7,802 nt of DNA from Firmicutes bacterium UBA6811 (GCA_002452295.1 DKEX01000053.1:1-7802); one strand, 5' to 3'; positions 1-7,335 are shown, counted from the first letter of the stretch. Notes: a model not told the origin generated them from the sequence alone. A program made the numbers and translations.

Positions 1-170
1 CGTGCGTGGGCATCAACGCAGCACGAAACGCCGCGCTTCTCGCCATAGCGATCCTTGCGACGTCGGATCCGGAGCTCGCGGCAAGGCTCGCCCGTTACCG
101 GCAGCGCCTTGCGCAGGAGGTAGAGGCGAAGAACAACCGTGTTGTAGAGGCGCTTGCAGCGCCGAAGTGA
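1..170 (+). CDS. purE: PurE, N5-carboxyaminoimidazole ribonucleotide mutase (C-terminal end, 5' truncated by window)
   Basis: Only the last 55 codons are present (first full codon at 3, TGA at 168-170). The translation contains VGINAARNAALLAIAIL followed by DPELAARLARYRQ. This matches the end of PurE proteins, where an Ala/Asn-rich active-site helix precedes a DxEL...L..(Y/W)R tail. The tail continues for about 20 charged residues, as in thermophile-type PurE proteins. PurE interconverts N5-CAIR and CAIR (class I) in the cytoplasm, the step that supplies PurC with substrate. The class I signature and the phosphate-binding N-terminus lie outside the window, so class cannot be judged directly. 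The gene directly precedes purC by 22 bases with no purK or purB between, unlike Bacillus subtilis. The family call rests on the short C-terminal match plus operon position. Confidence 0.85.
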   Translation, partial: CVGINAARNAALLAIAILATSDPELAARLARYRQRLAQEVEAKNNRVVEALAAPK

Positions 171-173
171 GAT

Positions 174-182
174 AAGGGGAGG
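174..182 (+). promoter_or_regulatory. Ribosome binding site of purC
   Basis: AAGGGGAGG lies 10 bases before the ATG at 193. It picks that ATG over an in-frame TTG at 154, which sits inside purE and has no comparable site upstream. Confidence 0.7.
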
Positions 183-192
183 CGCACCGGAC

Positions 193-906
193 ATGACAGA
201 AGGCAACGATCTGGTCTACGAGGGCAAGGCGAAGCGGGTGTATCGCACGCAAGACCCCCGGCACTATCTCGTCGAGTTCAAGGACGACGCCACGGCCCAG
301 GACGGCCGCAAGCGCGGGACGATCCACGGCAAGGGCGCCGTGAACTGCCAGGTTTCGGCGGCGCTTTTCTCGTACCTGGCATCGCGTTCCGTGCCCACGC
401 ACTTCGTAAGGCTCGAGAGCGAGAACACGATGACCGTCCGCAAGCTCTCCATGCTTCCACTGGAGGTCGTGGTGAGGAACATCGTCGCAGGTAGCCTTGC
501 CAAGAGGCTTGGGATCGCAGAAGGCACCAGACCAGCGTTCCCGATGGTGGAGTTCTACTACAAGGACGACGCGCTGGGGGACCCCCTAGTGGTCGAGGAC
601 CACATCGTTGCGCTGGGCATCGCCGGCCGAGACGTGGTCGCAAGCCTTCGTGAGGCGTCAATTGCCGTGAACCGCGAGCTTGCGCCGCACCTTGCCGGGA
701 AGGGCCTCATCCTGGTTGATTTCAAGCTGGAGTTCGGCTGCTGCGACGGCGAGCTTGTGCTTGGTGACGAGATCTCGCCTGATACGTGCAGGCTCTGGGA
801 CGCCGCCACAGGTGAGCGCCTCGACAAGGATCGCTTCAGGCGGGACATGGGAGGCGTCGAGGAGGCATACGAGGAGGTCCTCCGGCGGGTCACCGGCAGG
901 GCCTAG
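193..906 (+). CDS. purC: PurC, SAICAR synthetase (phosphoribosylaminoimidazole-succinocarboxamide synthase)
   Basis: A 237-residue cytosolic enzyme that joins CAIR and L-aspartate using ATP to give SAICAR. The length is close to the roughly 240 residues of bacterial single-domain PurC. It starts with the nucleotide-binding VYEGKAKRVY stretch and continues with FKDDATAQDG. Both SAICAR synthetase signatures are present: LPLEVVVRNIVAGS at residues 88-101 and LILVDFKLEFG at 172-182. They are followed by LGDEISPDTCRLWD, which belongs to the ATP/metal and substrate site. The start chosen is the ATG at 193, which has a strong ribosome binding site and leaves a 22-base gap after purE; an upstream TTG at 154 would add 13 residues that PurC proteins lack. 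The next gene, purS, follows after 42 bases. No key residue appears to be missing. Confidence 0.97.
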   Translation: MTEGNDLVYEGKAKRVYRTQDPRHYLVEFKDDATAQDGRKRGTIHGKGAVNCQVSAALFSYLASRSVPTHFVRLESENTMTVRKLSMLPLEVVVRNIVAGSLAKRLGIAEGTRPAFPMVEFYYKDDALGDPLVVEDHIVALGIAGRDVVASLREASIAVNRELAPHLAGKGLILVDFKLEFGCCDGELVLGDEISPDTCRLWDAATGERLDKDRFRRDMGGVEEAYEEVLRRVTGRA

Positions 907-930
907 GGTCTAGCAGAGGAATCTCGGAAC

Positions 931-938
931 AGGGGAGG
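931..938 (+). promoter_or_regulatory. Ribosome binding site of purS
   Basis: AGGGGAGG lies 10 bases before the GTG at 949. An ATG at 939 is closer to this site but is in another frame, so the site supports the GTG. The 42-base purC-purS gap (907-948) holds nothing else that I can see. Confidence 0.65.
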
Positions 939-948
939 ATGGCACGCC

Positions 949-1215
949 GTGCAGTTCAAGGCCAGGGTAAGGGTGACTTTGAAGGAGTCGATACTGGACC
1001 CGCAGGGGTCCGCCGTCAAGAGGGCGCTTCATGGCATGAGCCACGATAACGTCCTCGACGTGCGTATCGGAAAGCATATCGAGCTTACGCTTACAGCGGA
1101 CGGCCCTGAGTCCGCCAGGCGCCAGGTGCAGGAGATCGCAGAGAAGCTACTCGCCAACCCCGTCATCGAGAGATTCTCCTTTGAGCTGTCCGAGGCTGGA
1201 GGCGAGGAGCGATGA
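949..1215 (+). CDS. purS: PurS, small subunit of FGAM synthetase
   Basis: An 88-residue protein closely resembling Bacillus PurS (about 84 residues). Conserved stretches include VTLKESILDPQGSAVKRALH, DVRIGKHIELTL and the C-terminal EKLLANPVIERFSFEL. PurS is a small non-catalytic dimer that joins PurQ and small PurL in the FGAM synthetase complex and is needed to pass ammonia between them. Its presence fits the short PurL encoded downstream. The start is GTG at 949, supported by the ribosome binding site and by alignment with the family N-terminus. Its stop overlaps the purQ start as ATGA (1212-1215), a classic arrangement for coupled translation that would help keep subunit amounts balanced. 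Confidence 0.96.
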   Translation: MQFKARVRVTLKESILDPQGSAVKRALHGMSHDNVLDVRIGKHIELTLTADGPESARRQVQEIAEKLLANPVIERFSFELSEAGGEER

Positions 1216-1949
1216 AGGTTGGGGTGGTGGTCTTTCCAGGGTCCAATTGCGACGCCGACTGCTATCGCGCTGTCGAGTCCTTCGGCGTGGATGTAAGGTA
1301 CATTTGGTACCAGGACCACAGCCTGGGCGAATGTGACCTCGTGGTCCTGCCCGGCGGGTTCTCGTACGGGGACTACCTGCGCGCAGGCGCCATAGCGAGG
1401 TTCGCTCCGATCATGGACGAGGTCGCCGTGTTCGCGCGGGCGGGCGGCCTCGTCCTTGGCATCTGCAACGGCTTTCAGGTCCTTCTCGAGTGTGGGCTGC
1501 TTCCGGGCGCCATGCTGCCCAACGCGGTCCTGCGGTTCAGGTGCGAGAGCGTGCACCTGCGCGTGGAAAGCACGCTTTCGCCCTTCACGTGCCTGTGCCG
1601 CCCCGGACAGGTGCTCGCCATGCCGATAGCCCATGGCTGGGGCAACTACTATGCGGACGACGCCACCCTGGACGAGCTCGAGCGGCGCGGGCAGGTCGTG
1701 TTTCGCTATGTCAACGAACAGGGTGTCCCCACGTCCGGATCGAACCCCAACGGCTCCTGCCGCTCCATAGCCGGGATAACGAACGAGCGCGGAAACGTGC
1801 TCGGGATGATGCCTCACCCTGAGCGCGCGTGCGAGGCGGTCCTCGGCGGCATCGACGGCAGGTGGGTTTTCGCGTCGGCTTTCGAATTCCTTTCTGGAGG
1901 TGTGGCGCTTGGGCGAATGCATCTGGCGGGAGATGGGGCTCGCCACTGA
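1212..1949 (+). CDS. purQ: PurQ, glutaminase subunit of FGAM synthetase
   Basis: A 245-residue class I (triad) glutamine amidotransferase that releases ammonia from glutamine for PurL. The N-terminus VGVVVFPGSNCDADC is typical of PurQ. LPGGFSYGDYLRAGAIA forms the oxyanion region. The nucleophile is Cys85 in GICNGFQVL, and His202 and Glu204 in MMPHPERA complete the triad. GSNPNGSCRSIAGI is the usual PurQ loop before the last strand. It is about 18 residues longer than the B. subtilis protein (227), partly in the C-terminal tail after EFLSGG. That tail is encoded across the overlap with purL, so the extension may be a by-product of the overlap. The start overlaps the purS stop by four bases, with the purine-rich stretch GGAGGCGAGGAG just upstream. 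Confidence 0.97.
   Translation: MKVGVVVFPGSNCDADCYRAVESFGVDVRYIWYQDHSLGECDLVVLPGGFSYGDYLRAGAIARFAPIMDEVAVFARAGGLVLGICNGFQVLLECGLLPGAMLPNAVLRFRCESVHLRVESTLSPFTCLCRPGQVLAMPIAHGWGNYYADDATLDELERRGQVVFRYVNEQGVPTSGSNPNGSCRSIAGITNERGNVLGMMPHPERACEAVLGGIDGRWVFASAFEFLSGGVALGRMHLAGDGARH
1896..1902 (+). promoter_or_regulatory. Ribosome binding site of purL, inside purQ
   Basis: GGAGGTG sits within the 3' end of purQ, six bases before a TTG at 1909 that is in the purL frame. The GTG at 1900 overlaps this site and has no such sequence upstream, so the site argues for TTG as the purL start. Confidence 0.6.
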
Positions 1950-4152
1950 GGAATACGGGCGCATCGTCGGCATCCTCGGGCGCGAGCCCAACCTCGTCGA
2001 GCTCGGGATGTTCGCGGTGATGTGGTCGGAGCATTGCAGTTACAAGAACTCCAGGGCGGTGCTCGGCCTCCTCCCGACCACGGGAAGCCGCGTGATCCAG
2101 GGGCCCGGCGAGAACGCAGGCGTGGTGGATATCGGAGATGGCCTCGCCGTGGTGTTCAAGATCGAGAGCCACAACCACCCCTCCGCCGTGGAGCCCTACC
2201 AGGGCGCCGCGACCGGCGTAGGCGGCATAATCCGCGACATCTTCACGATGGGCGCGCGGCCGGTGGCGCTCCTCGACGCACTCCGGTTCGGCCCCCTCTC
2301 CGACGTCCGCTCAAGGCACCTGTTCGCGCAGGTGGTCGCGGGTATAGCAGGCTACGGCAACTCCATCGGCATACCCACGGTAGGCGGGGAGGTGGCAACG
2401 CACGAAAGCTTCAAGGAAAGTCCTCTCGTGAACGTCATGTGCGTCGGCGTGGCCCCGGCCTCGGCCATCAAGAAGGCCGCGGCGCGGGGTGCGGGGAACC
2501 CCGTGATGGTGGTGGGCGCCCGCACCGGACGCGACGGCATGCACGGGGCTACGTTCGCCTCAGCCGAGCTATCCCCGGAGGCCATGGCCAGGCGGTCAGC
2601 CGTCCAGGTGGGCGACCCGTTCATGGAGAAGCTGCTTCTCGAGGCGTGCCTCGAGCTGTATGCGCTGGGCGACGATGTGGTCATCGGCATCCAGGACATG
2701 GGCGCTGCCGGGCTTACCTGCTCATCGTGCGAGATGGCGTCGCGCGGCGAGGTCGGCATGGAGATCGACGTCGCGAAGGTGCCCAGGCGCGAGGAGGGGA
2801 TGAATCCTTACGAGGTCATGCTCTCGGAGTCGCAGGAGAGGATGCTCGTGGCCGTGAAGGCCGGGAGCGAGCCCGAGGTGGAGCGCGTGTTCAGGAAGTG
2901 GGGGCTCGAGGCGACCGTGGTCGGACACGTCACAGACGACGGGGTCCTCAGGATAAGGGACGGCGGCGCGATCGTCGCCGAGGTGCCTGCGAAAGCCCTC
3001 ACCGACATGGCGCCCTGCTACATGCGGGAAGCCTGCGAGCCCGGGTATTTCCGGCGGGAGCGGGCGCGCGACCTTTCGGGCGTGCCGGAGCCTGAGGATT
3101 ATTCCGACGCCCTCATGCGGGTCCTGGCCTCGCCGCGCATCGCGAGCAAGGGATGGGTCTACGGCCAGTACGACCACCAGGTGGGGACGAACACCGTGGT
3201 GCTGCCGGGGCAGGGGACGTCCGTCGTGAGGGTTCCGGGGACGAACAAGGGCCTTGCTCTCACGTGCGACGCGAACTCGTTATACTGCTACCTCGACCCG
3301 TGGGCTGGGGCCGCCCACGCCGTGGCCGAGGCCGCGCGAAACCTCGCCGCTGCGGGCGCGGAGCCCGTGGGGATCACTGACTGCCTGAATTTCGGCAGCC
3401 CCGAGAAGCCCGAGGTCTTCTGGCAGTTCAAGCAGGCGGTGGAGGGCATGGCCGAGGCGTGCAGGGTGCTGGATATCCCGGTGACCGGCGGCAACGTGAG
3501 CTTCTACAACGAGTCCTCGAAGGACTGCGTCTCCGCCGTGGCGGTGCACCCAACCCCGGTGGTGGGGATGGTGGGCCTCATCGAGGACCTGTCCTGGGTG
3601 ATGACTCCCGGGTTCAAGCACGAGGGAGACGTTGTGGCGCTGCTCGGACGAACCCGCGACGAGATCGGGGGGAGCGAGTACCTTGCGACCGTCCGCGGCA
3701 TCGAGGGAGGGCCAGTGCCGGCGGTGGACCTCCGGGCTGAGCGCGGCGTGATCGAGCTTATCATCGCCCTCAGCCGGGCGGGGCTTCTCTCGTCGTGCCA
3801 CGACCTTTCCGAAGGCGGCCTTGGCGTGGCGCTGGCCGAGGCGTGCATCCTGGGCGGGATCGGCGCCAGGGTGAGACTCCCCGGCATGATGCGGGCGGAC
3901 CGCCATCTTTTCAGCGAGTCGGGCGGACGAATGCTGGTATCGTTTCCTCCATCCGCTGCCGACGAGGTTCAGGAGCTGGCCGGCCGCCACGGGGTGCCTC
4001 TTACCGTCCTCGGCGAGGTGGGCGGGATGCGCCTCGTCATCGACGATGCGGGCGGCGGTGGCGACCCCCCGGGCCGCAGGATAGTCGATGCCGCAGTTGG
4101 CGACATATCAAGGGTATACCGGGGGGCGATACGATGGGCCGTGGAGCAGTAG
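1909..4152 (+). CDS. purL: PurL, synthetase subunit of FGAM synthetase (small type)
   Basis: A 747-residue ATP-dependent enzyme of the PurM/PurL (AIRS) superfamily. It converts FGAR to FGAM using ammonia from PurQ, in complex with PurS. Its length is that of the small PurL (about 740 residues), not the roughly 1300-residue single-chain form. Visible motifs, numbered from the TTG at 1909: WSEHCSYKNS from 39 (His42), ESHNHPS at 86-92, the glycine-rich GAATGVGGIIRD at 99-110, IQDMGAAGLT around Asp263, and LSESQERM from 305. In the second AIRS-like half are GGNVSFYNES from 527 and HDLSEGGLGVALAEA from 631. The start is uncertain: GTG at 1900 (750 residues) is possible, but GGAGGTG at 1896-1902 is correctly spaced only for the TTG at 1909. 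The gene overlaps purQ by 41 bases, and its end overlaps purF by 19 bases. Confidence 0.97.
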   Translation: MGECIWREMGLATEEYGRIVGILGREPNLVELGMFAVMWSEHCSYKNSRAVLGLLPTTGSRVIQGPGENAGVVDIGDGLAVVFKIESHNHPSAVEPYQGAATGVGGIIRDIFTMGARPVALLDALRFGPLSDVRSRHLFAQVVAGIAGYGNSIGIPTVGGEVATHESFKESPLVNVMCVGVAPASAIKKAAARGAGNPVMVVGARTGRDGMHGATFASAELSPEAMARRSAVQVGDPFMEKLLLEACLELYALGDDVVIGIQDMGAAGLTCSSCEMASRGEVGMEIDVAKVPRREEGMNPYEVMLSESQERMLVAVKAGSEPEVERVFRKWGLEATVVGHVTDDGVLRIRDGGAIVAEVPAKALTDMAPCYMREACEPGYFRRERARDLSGVPEPEDYSDALMRVLASPRIASKGWVYGQYDHQVGTNTVVLPGQGTSVVRVPGTNKGLALTCDANSLYCYLDPWAGAAHAVAEAARNLAAAGAEPVGITDCLNFGSPEKPEVFWQFKQAVEGMAEACRVLDIPVTGGNVSFYNESSKDCVSAVAVHPTPVVGMVGLIEDLSWVMTPGFKHEGDVVALLGRTRDEIGGSEYLATVRGIEGGPVPAVDLRAERGVIELIIALSRAGLLSSCHDLSEGGLGVALAEACILGGIGARVRLPGMMRADRHLFSESGGRMLVSFPPSAADEVQELAGRHGVPLTVLGEVGGMRLVIDDAGGGGDPPGRRIVDAAVGDISRVYRGAIRWAVEQ

Positions 4153-6671
4153 GCGAGCTTTTCCATCAGCCGCAATGGCCGTTCGACTGGCGCGAGCACT
4201 GCGGCGTGGTCGGCGTGATGACGGGCTCGCGGCAGCGCGCCGCAGAGCTTGCCCTGTACGGCCTGCACGCGCTCCAGCACCGCGGGCAGGAGAGCGCGGG
4301 TCTTGCCGCATCGCCCGGGGCGGGAGCGGGCATCCGGCTGCGCAAGGCAATGGGCCTCGTGTCTGAGGTCTTTAGCGGCGGGGTCATGGATGGGCTCAAG
4401 GGAAACGTGGCCGTCGGCCACGTGCGTTACTCGACCGCCGGGTCGCCGGGGATCACGGACGCCCAGCCCCTCGTGTTCCATTACCCGTGGGGCGACCTCG
4501 CCCTGGCCCACAACGGAAACGTGGTGAATGCGGGCGACCTCCGCAGGACCCTCGGCATGGCCGGCTCGGTGTTTCAGACGACCGTGGACACGGAGGTCCT
4601 GGGGTGCCTCCTCGCAAGGTACTCTCAGAACGACCTCGGGGACGCCCTCGTGAAGTGCATGATCGACCTCCAGGGCGCCTACTCGGTAGTGCTCATGACC
4701 GAGACCACGCTCATCGGGATGCGCGACCCGCACGGGTTCAGGCCCCTGTGCCTTGGCGCCCTGCCCGGCGGCGGCTTTGCGCTTGCGTCTGAGTCGTGCG
4801 CGCTCGACGTCATCGGCGCAGAACTCGTCCGCGAGGTGGAGCCTGGCGAGATCGTGTTCGCCGACGAAGGGGGCGCAAGGTCGGTTCGCGGGCCGGAAGC
4901 GCCGAGGCGCTCGGCGTGCATCTTCGAGTACATCTACTTTGCGAGGCCCGACAGCATCATCGAGGGCATCAACGTCAACGAGGCCAGGTACGAGATGGGC
5001 CGCATGCTGGCCAGGGAGCACAGGGTGGAGGCCGACGTGGTGGTGCCTGTGCCAGAGTCGGGTGTCGCGGCGGGCCTTGGGTTCTCGCGAGAGAGCGGCA
5101 TACCGTTCGAATACGGCCTCGTCAAGAACAGATATCTCGGCCGGACCTTCATCCAGCCGACGCAGGACCAGAGGAGCCTGGGCGTCAGGTTGAAACTGAA
5201 CGCCGTGAGGCGCATCGTGGAAGGAAAACGCGTGCTGCTTGTGGACGATTCCATCGTGAGGGGAACCACCAGCGCCCGGCTGGTGCAGCTCTTGCGCGAC
5301 GCTGGCGCAAGCAGGGTCGGCCTGGTCGTGGCATCGCCCCCCGTGGCCTATCCGTGTTTCTACGGGATTGACACGTCCAGGCGTGGAGATCGGCTCGCGG
5401 CCTCGAACGGCGAGGGTTTCGTGCTCTCCATGACCGGGGCTGACAGCCTGCACTACCTCAGCCGGGATGGGCTGCTGGAAGCCGTGGAATGCGCGGCGTC
5501 CGCGCGCGGGCACAAGCCCGGGTTTTGCCTCGCGTGCTTCGACGGGGACTACCCGGTGCCGGTAGAGCCCGCCGCGACCGCAAAGATGGGCTGCGCGCCC
5601 CAGCCCGGGGAGGCCGGCGGCAGGGCTACTTACGCCGCCGCGGGCGTGGATATCGACCGTGGCACGAGGGCTGTGGACCTCATCCGTGAGGCAGTGGCCT
5701 CCACGTTCGATGAGAACGTCGTCGGCGGGGTCGGCGGGTTCGGAGGGGTGTACCGGCTTGGGCAGGTCAACGCGGCCGAAGGCGATGCCCTGCTCGTGGC
5801 GGGCGCGGATGGCGTCGGCACCAAGCTGCGCGTAGCCATCGAGGCGGATAGGCACGGCACGATAGGCATCGACGCCGTGGCCATGTGCGTGAACGATGTC
5901 CTCACGTGCGGTGCAAGACCAGTGTTCTTCCTGGACTACCTCGCGCAGTCCAGGATCGATCCGATGAAAATCGCGGGCATAGTCTCAGGGATCGCTGAGG
6001 GGTGCAGGCGGGCGGGATGCGCGCTTCTCGGCGGCGAGACCGCGGAGATGCCGGGCTTTTACGCGGACGGCGACTACGACGTGGCAGGGTTTGCTGTGGG
6101 CGTGGTGCAGCGAGAGCGCTTTGTGGACGGCAGTACCATAGAGCCCGGAGATGTCCTCATCGGCCTTGCGTCGTCCGGCCTTCATAGCAACGGATTCTCA
6201 CTCGCAAGGCACGTGCTCTTCGGCATCGCAGGCCTGGGCCTCCACGATGGGCCGGAGGGCCTTGGGCGCCCGCTGGTAGAGGAGATTCTCGAGCCGACCC
6301 GGATCTACGTGCGGCCCGTCCTCGACCTTGCGTCGAAGGTCCAGGTACGTGGGATGGCCCACATCACAGGCGGAGGGCTTGTGGATAACCCTCCCAGGAT
6401 GCTCCCGCCAGGTCTTGCCATGAGGCTGAGCCTCGGGTCGTGGCCAGTCCCGGCCATCTTCCGCCTCATCCAGAAGCTGGGTAGCGTGGATGACCGCGAG
6501 ATGCTAAGGACATTCAACATGGGTATCGGGTTCATGATCGCCGTAAGGGCCGGCGATGTCGCAAGGGCCCTTGAGATGCTCCGCGCGGCCGGAGAAGGCT
6601 GCTACGTGGTGGGAGAGGTCATCCCAGGCAGCGGGGAGGTGACATTCGTCGGTGACTTGTGGTCAGACTGA
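4134..6671 (+). CDS. purF-purM: PurF-PurM fusion: amidophosphoribosyltransferase joined to AIR synthetase
   Basis: One 845-residue frame encodes two complete enzymes. Residues 1 to about 478 are PurF (glutamine + PRPP to phosphoribosylamine). A 22-residue propeptide precedes nucleophile Cys23 in EHCGVVGV. Glutaminase residues follow: HVRYSTAG (Arg98), HNGN (126-129) and DTEV (Asp152). The PRPP loop is VDDSIVRGTT (370-379). Cysteines 262, 408, 465 and 468 match the 4Fe-4S ligands of B. subtilis PurF. Residues about 499-845 are PurM (FGAM + ATP to AIR): TYAAAGVDID, GADGVGTK (557-564), GGETAEMPG (633-641), MAHITGGG (741-748) and FNMGIGF (794-800). Its roughly 347 residues match normal PurM (346). 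The joint is an Ala/Gly/Pro-rich stretch at 479-498 with no stop. The start is ATG 4134 after GGGGGG, inside the end of purL; the frame is open upstream, but that part is antisense-like shadow within purL. A missed stop or sequencing error at the joint is the main alternative to a real fusion. Confidence 0.93.
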   Translation: MGRGAVGELFHQPQWPFDWREHCGVVGVMTGSRQRAAELALYGLHALQHRGQESAGLAASPGAGAGIRLRKAMGLVSEVFSGGVMDGLKGNVAVGHVRYSTAGSPGITDAQPLVFHYPWGDLALAHNGNVVNAGDLRRTLGMAGSVFQTTVDTEVLGCLLARYSQNDLGDALVKCMIDLQGAYSVVLMTETTLIGMRDPHGFRPLCLGALPGGGFALASESCALDVIGAELVREVEPGEIVFADEGGARSVRGPEAPRRSACIFEYIYFARPDSIIEGINVNEARYEMGRMLAREHRVEADVVVPVPESGVAAGLGFSRESGIPFEYGLVKNRYLGRTFIQPTQDQRSLGVRLKLNAVRRIVEGKRVLLVDDSIVRGTTSARLVQLLRDAGASRVGLVVASPPVAYPCFYGIDTSRRGDRLAASNGEGFVLSMTGADSLHYLSRDGLLEAVECAASARGHKPGFCLACFDGDYPVPVEPAATAKMGCAPQPGEAGGRATYAAAGVDIDRGTRAVDLIREAVASTFDENVVGGVGGFGGVYRLGQVNAAEGDALLVAGADGVGTKLRVAIEADRHGTIGIDAVAMCVNDVLTCGARPVFFLDYLAQSRIDPMKIAGIVSGIAEGCRRAGCALLGGETAEMPGFYADGDYDVAGFAVGVVQRERFVDGSTIEPGDVLIGLASSGLHSNGFSLARHVLFGIAGLGLHDGPEGLGRPLVEEILEPTRIYVRPVLDLASKVQVRGMAHITGGGLVDNPPRMLPPGLAMRLSLGSWPVPAIFRLIQKLGSVDDREMLRTFNMGIGFMIAVRAGDVARALEMLRAAGEGCYVVGEVIPGSGEVTFVGDLWSD
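6633..6641 (+). promoter_or_regulatory. Possible ribosome binding site for a long form of purN
   Basis: GGGGAGGTG lies 10 bases before a GTG at 6652 in the purN frame. However, it also encodes the conserved GEVTF near the PurM C-terminus, so the resemblance may be accidental. A second, shorter candidate, GGGAG at 6706-6710, lies four bases before the GTG at 6715. Confidence 0.35.
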
Positions 6672-6714
6672 TGAACTCGTTGTCAGCGCGGCGCAAGTCG
6701 CGTCCGGGAGCCGG

Positions 6715-7335
6715 GTGAAATCCGGCGAGTTCAGGATCGTTGTGATGGCCTCCGGGCGAGGGACCAACTTCCAGGCCATAATCGATGCCGTGGAAACCGG
6801 AGAGCTGCACGCTGCGCAGGTGGCGGGCCTCGTGTGCGACGAGCCGGATGCGCCGGCGCTGAAGAGGGCTGCGGCCCACGGGGTACCGGCTGTGGTGGTC
6901 GCCCGCGAGAGCCACCCATCGCGCGCTGCCTTCGAGCGCGCCCTGGCTGAGGCGGTAGGCAGCTTCCGCCCTGACCTCGTGGTGCTGGCCGGGTTCATGC
7001 GGATACTGGGCGAGACGTTCCTCGGGGCTTTCGAGGGGCGGGTCATCAACATACACCCTTCGCTCCTCCCGGCTTTTCGCGGCCTCGACGCGCAGCGGCA
7101 GGCTCTTGAGTACGGGGTGAGGTACAGCGGGTGCACTGTACATTTCGTGGATCACGGGATGGACACAGGGCCGATAATCGGCCAGCGCGTTGTACCTGTG
7201 ATGCCGGATGATACCGTGCAGTCGCTCTCCGCGCGCATTCTCGAGCAGGAGCACGGACTGCTCGTTGAGTGTATCGCAGCCATCGCCGAAGGCAGGGTAA
7301 GGCTCGAAGGCAGAAGGGTCCTTGTCGGGAGGTAG
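6715..7335 (+). CDS. purN: PurN, GAR transformylase (10-formyl-THF dependent)
   Basis: This enzyme transfers a formyl group from 10-formyltetrahydrofolate to GAR, giving FGAR, the substrate of the PurSQL complex. From GTG 6715 it is 206 residues, near the usual length for bacterial PurN. The N-terminus FRIVVMASGRGTNFQAI is the phosphate-binding strand-loop. The catalytic trio is visible as Asn112 and His114 in INIHPSLLPAFRG and Asp150 in HGMDTGPII; the Asn-to-Asp spacing of 38 equals that in E. coli PurN (106 to 144). A GTG at 6652 would give a 227-residue protein with 21 extra N-terminal residues and a 20-base overlap with purM. I prefer 6715 because the family fold begins just after it, and because codons 6655-6681 have unusually many A/T third positions for this genome. 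Confidence 0.95.
   Translation: MKSGEFRIVVMASGRGTNFQAIIDAVETGELHAAQVAGLVCDEPDAPALKRAAAHGVPAVVVARESHPSRAAFERALAEAVGSFRPDLVVLAGFMRILGETFLGAFEGRVINIHPSLLPAFRGLDAQRQALEYGVRYSGCTVHFVDHGMDTGPIIGQRVVPVMPDDTVQSLSARILEQEHGLLVECIAAIAEGRVRLEGRRVLVGR

Noticed and set aside
1029..1991. Minus-strand open frame of 320 codons opposite purS, purQ and the start of purL
   Set aside because: It spans three real genes on the other strand, its translation has no family resemblance, and there is no plausible ribosome binding site.
2022..3095. Plus-strand open frame of 357 codons inside purL
   Set aside because: This is the +1-type shadow of purL. Its product is extremely Arg/Gly-rich, while purL in the other frame carries all conserved motifs.
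3795..4133. Possible 113-residue N-terminal extension of PurF in the open upstream frame
   Set aside because: The extension is Arg/Pro/Gly-rich and overlaps the conserved C-terminal part of PurL. The ATG at 4134 has a purine-rich site in front and gives a sensible PurF.
3969..5855. Minus-strand open frame of 628 codons opposite purL and purFM
   Set aside because: It lies antisense to strongly conserved coding sequence in GC-rich DNA, where long shadow frames are common. The translation is rich in Arg, His, Pro and Ala with no recognisable domain.
6671..6718. ATG at 6671 overlapping the purM stop as TGATG, suggesting a coupled start for purN
   Set aside because: It is not in the purN frame and meets a stop after about 15 codons.
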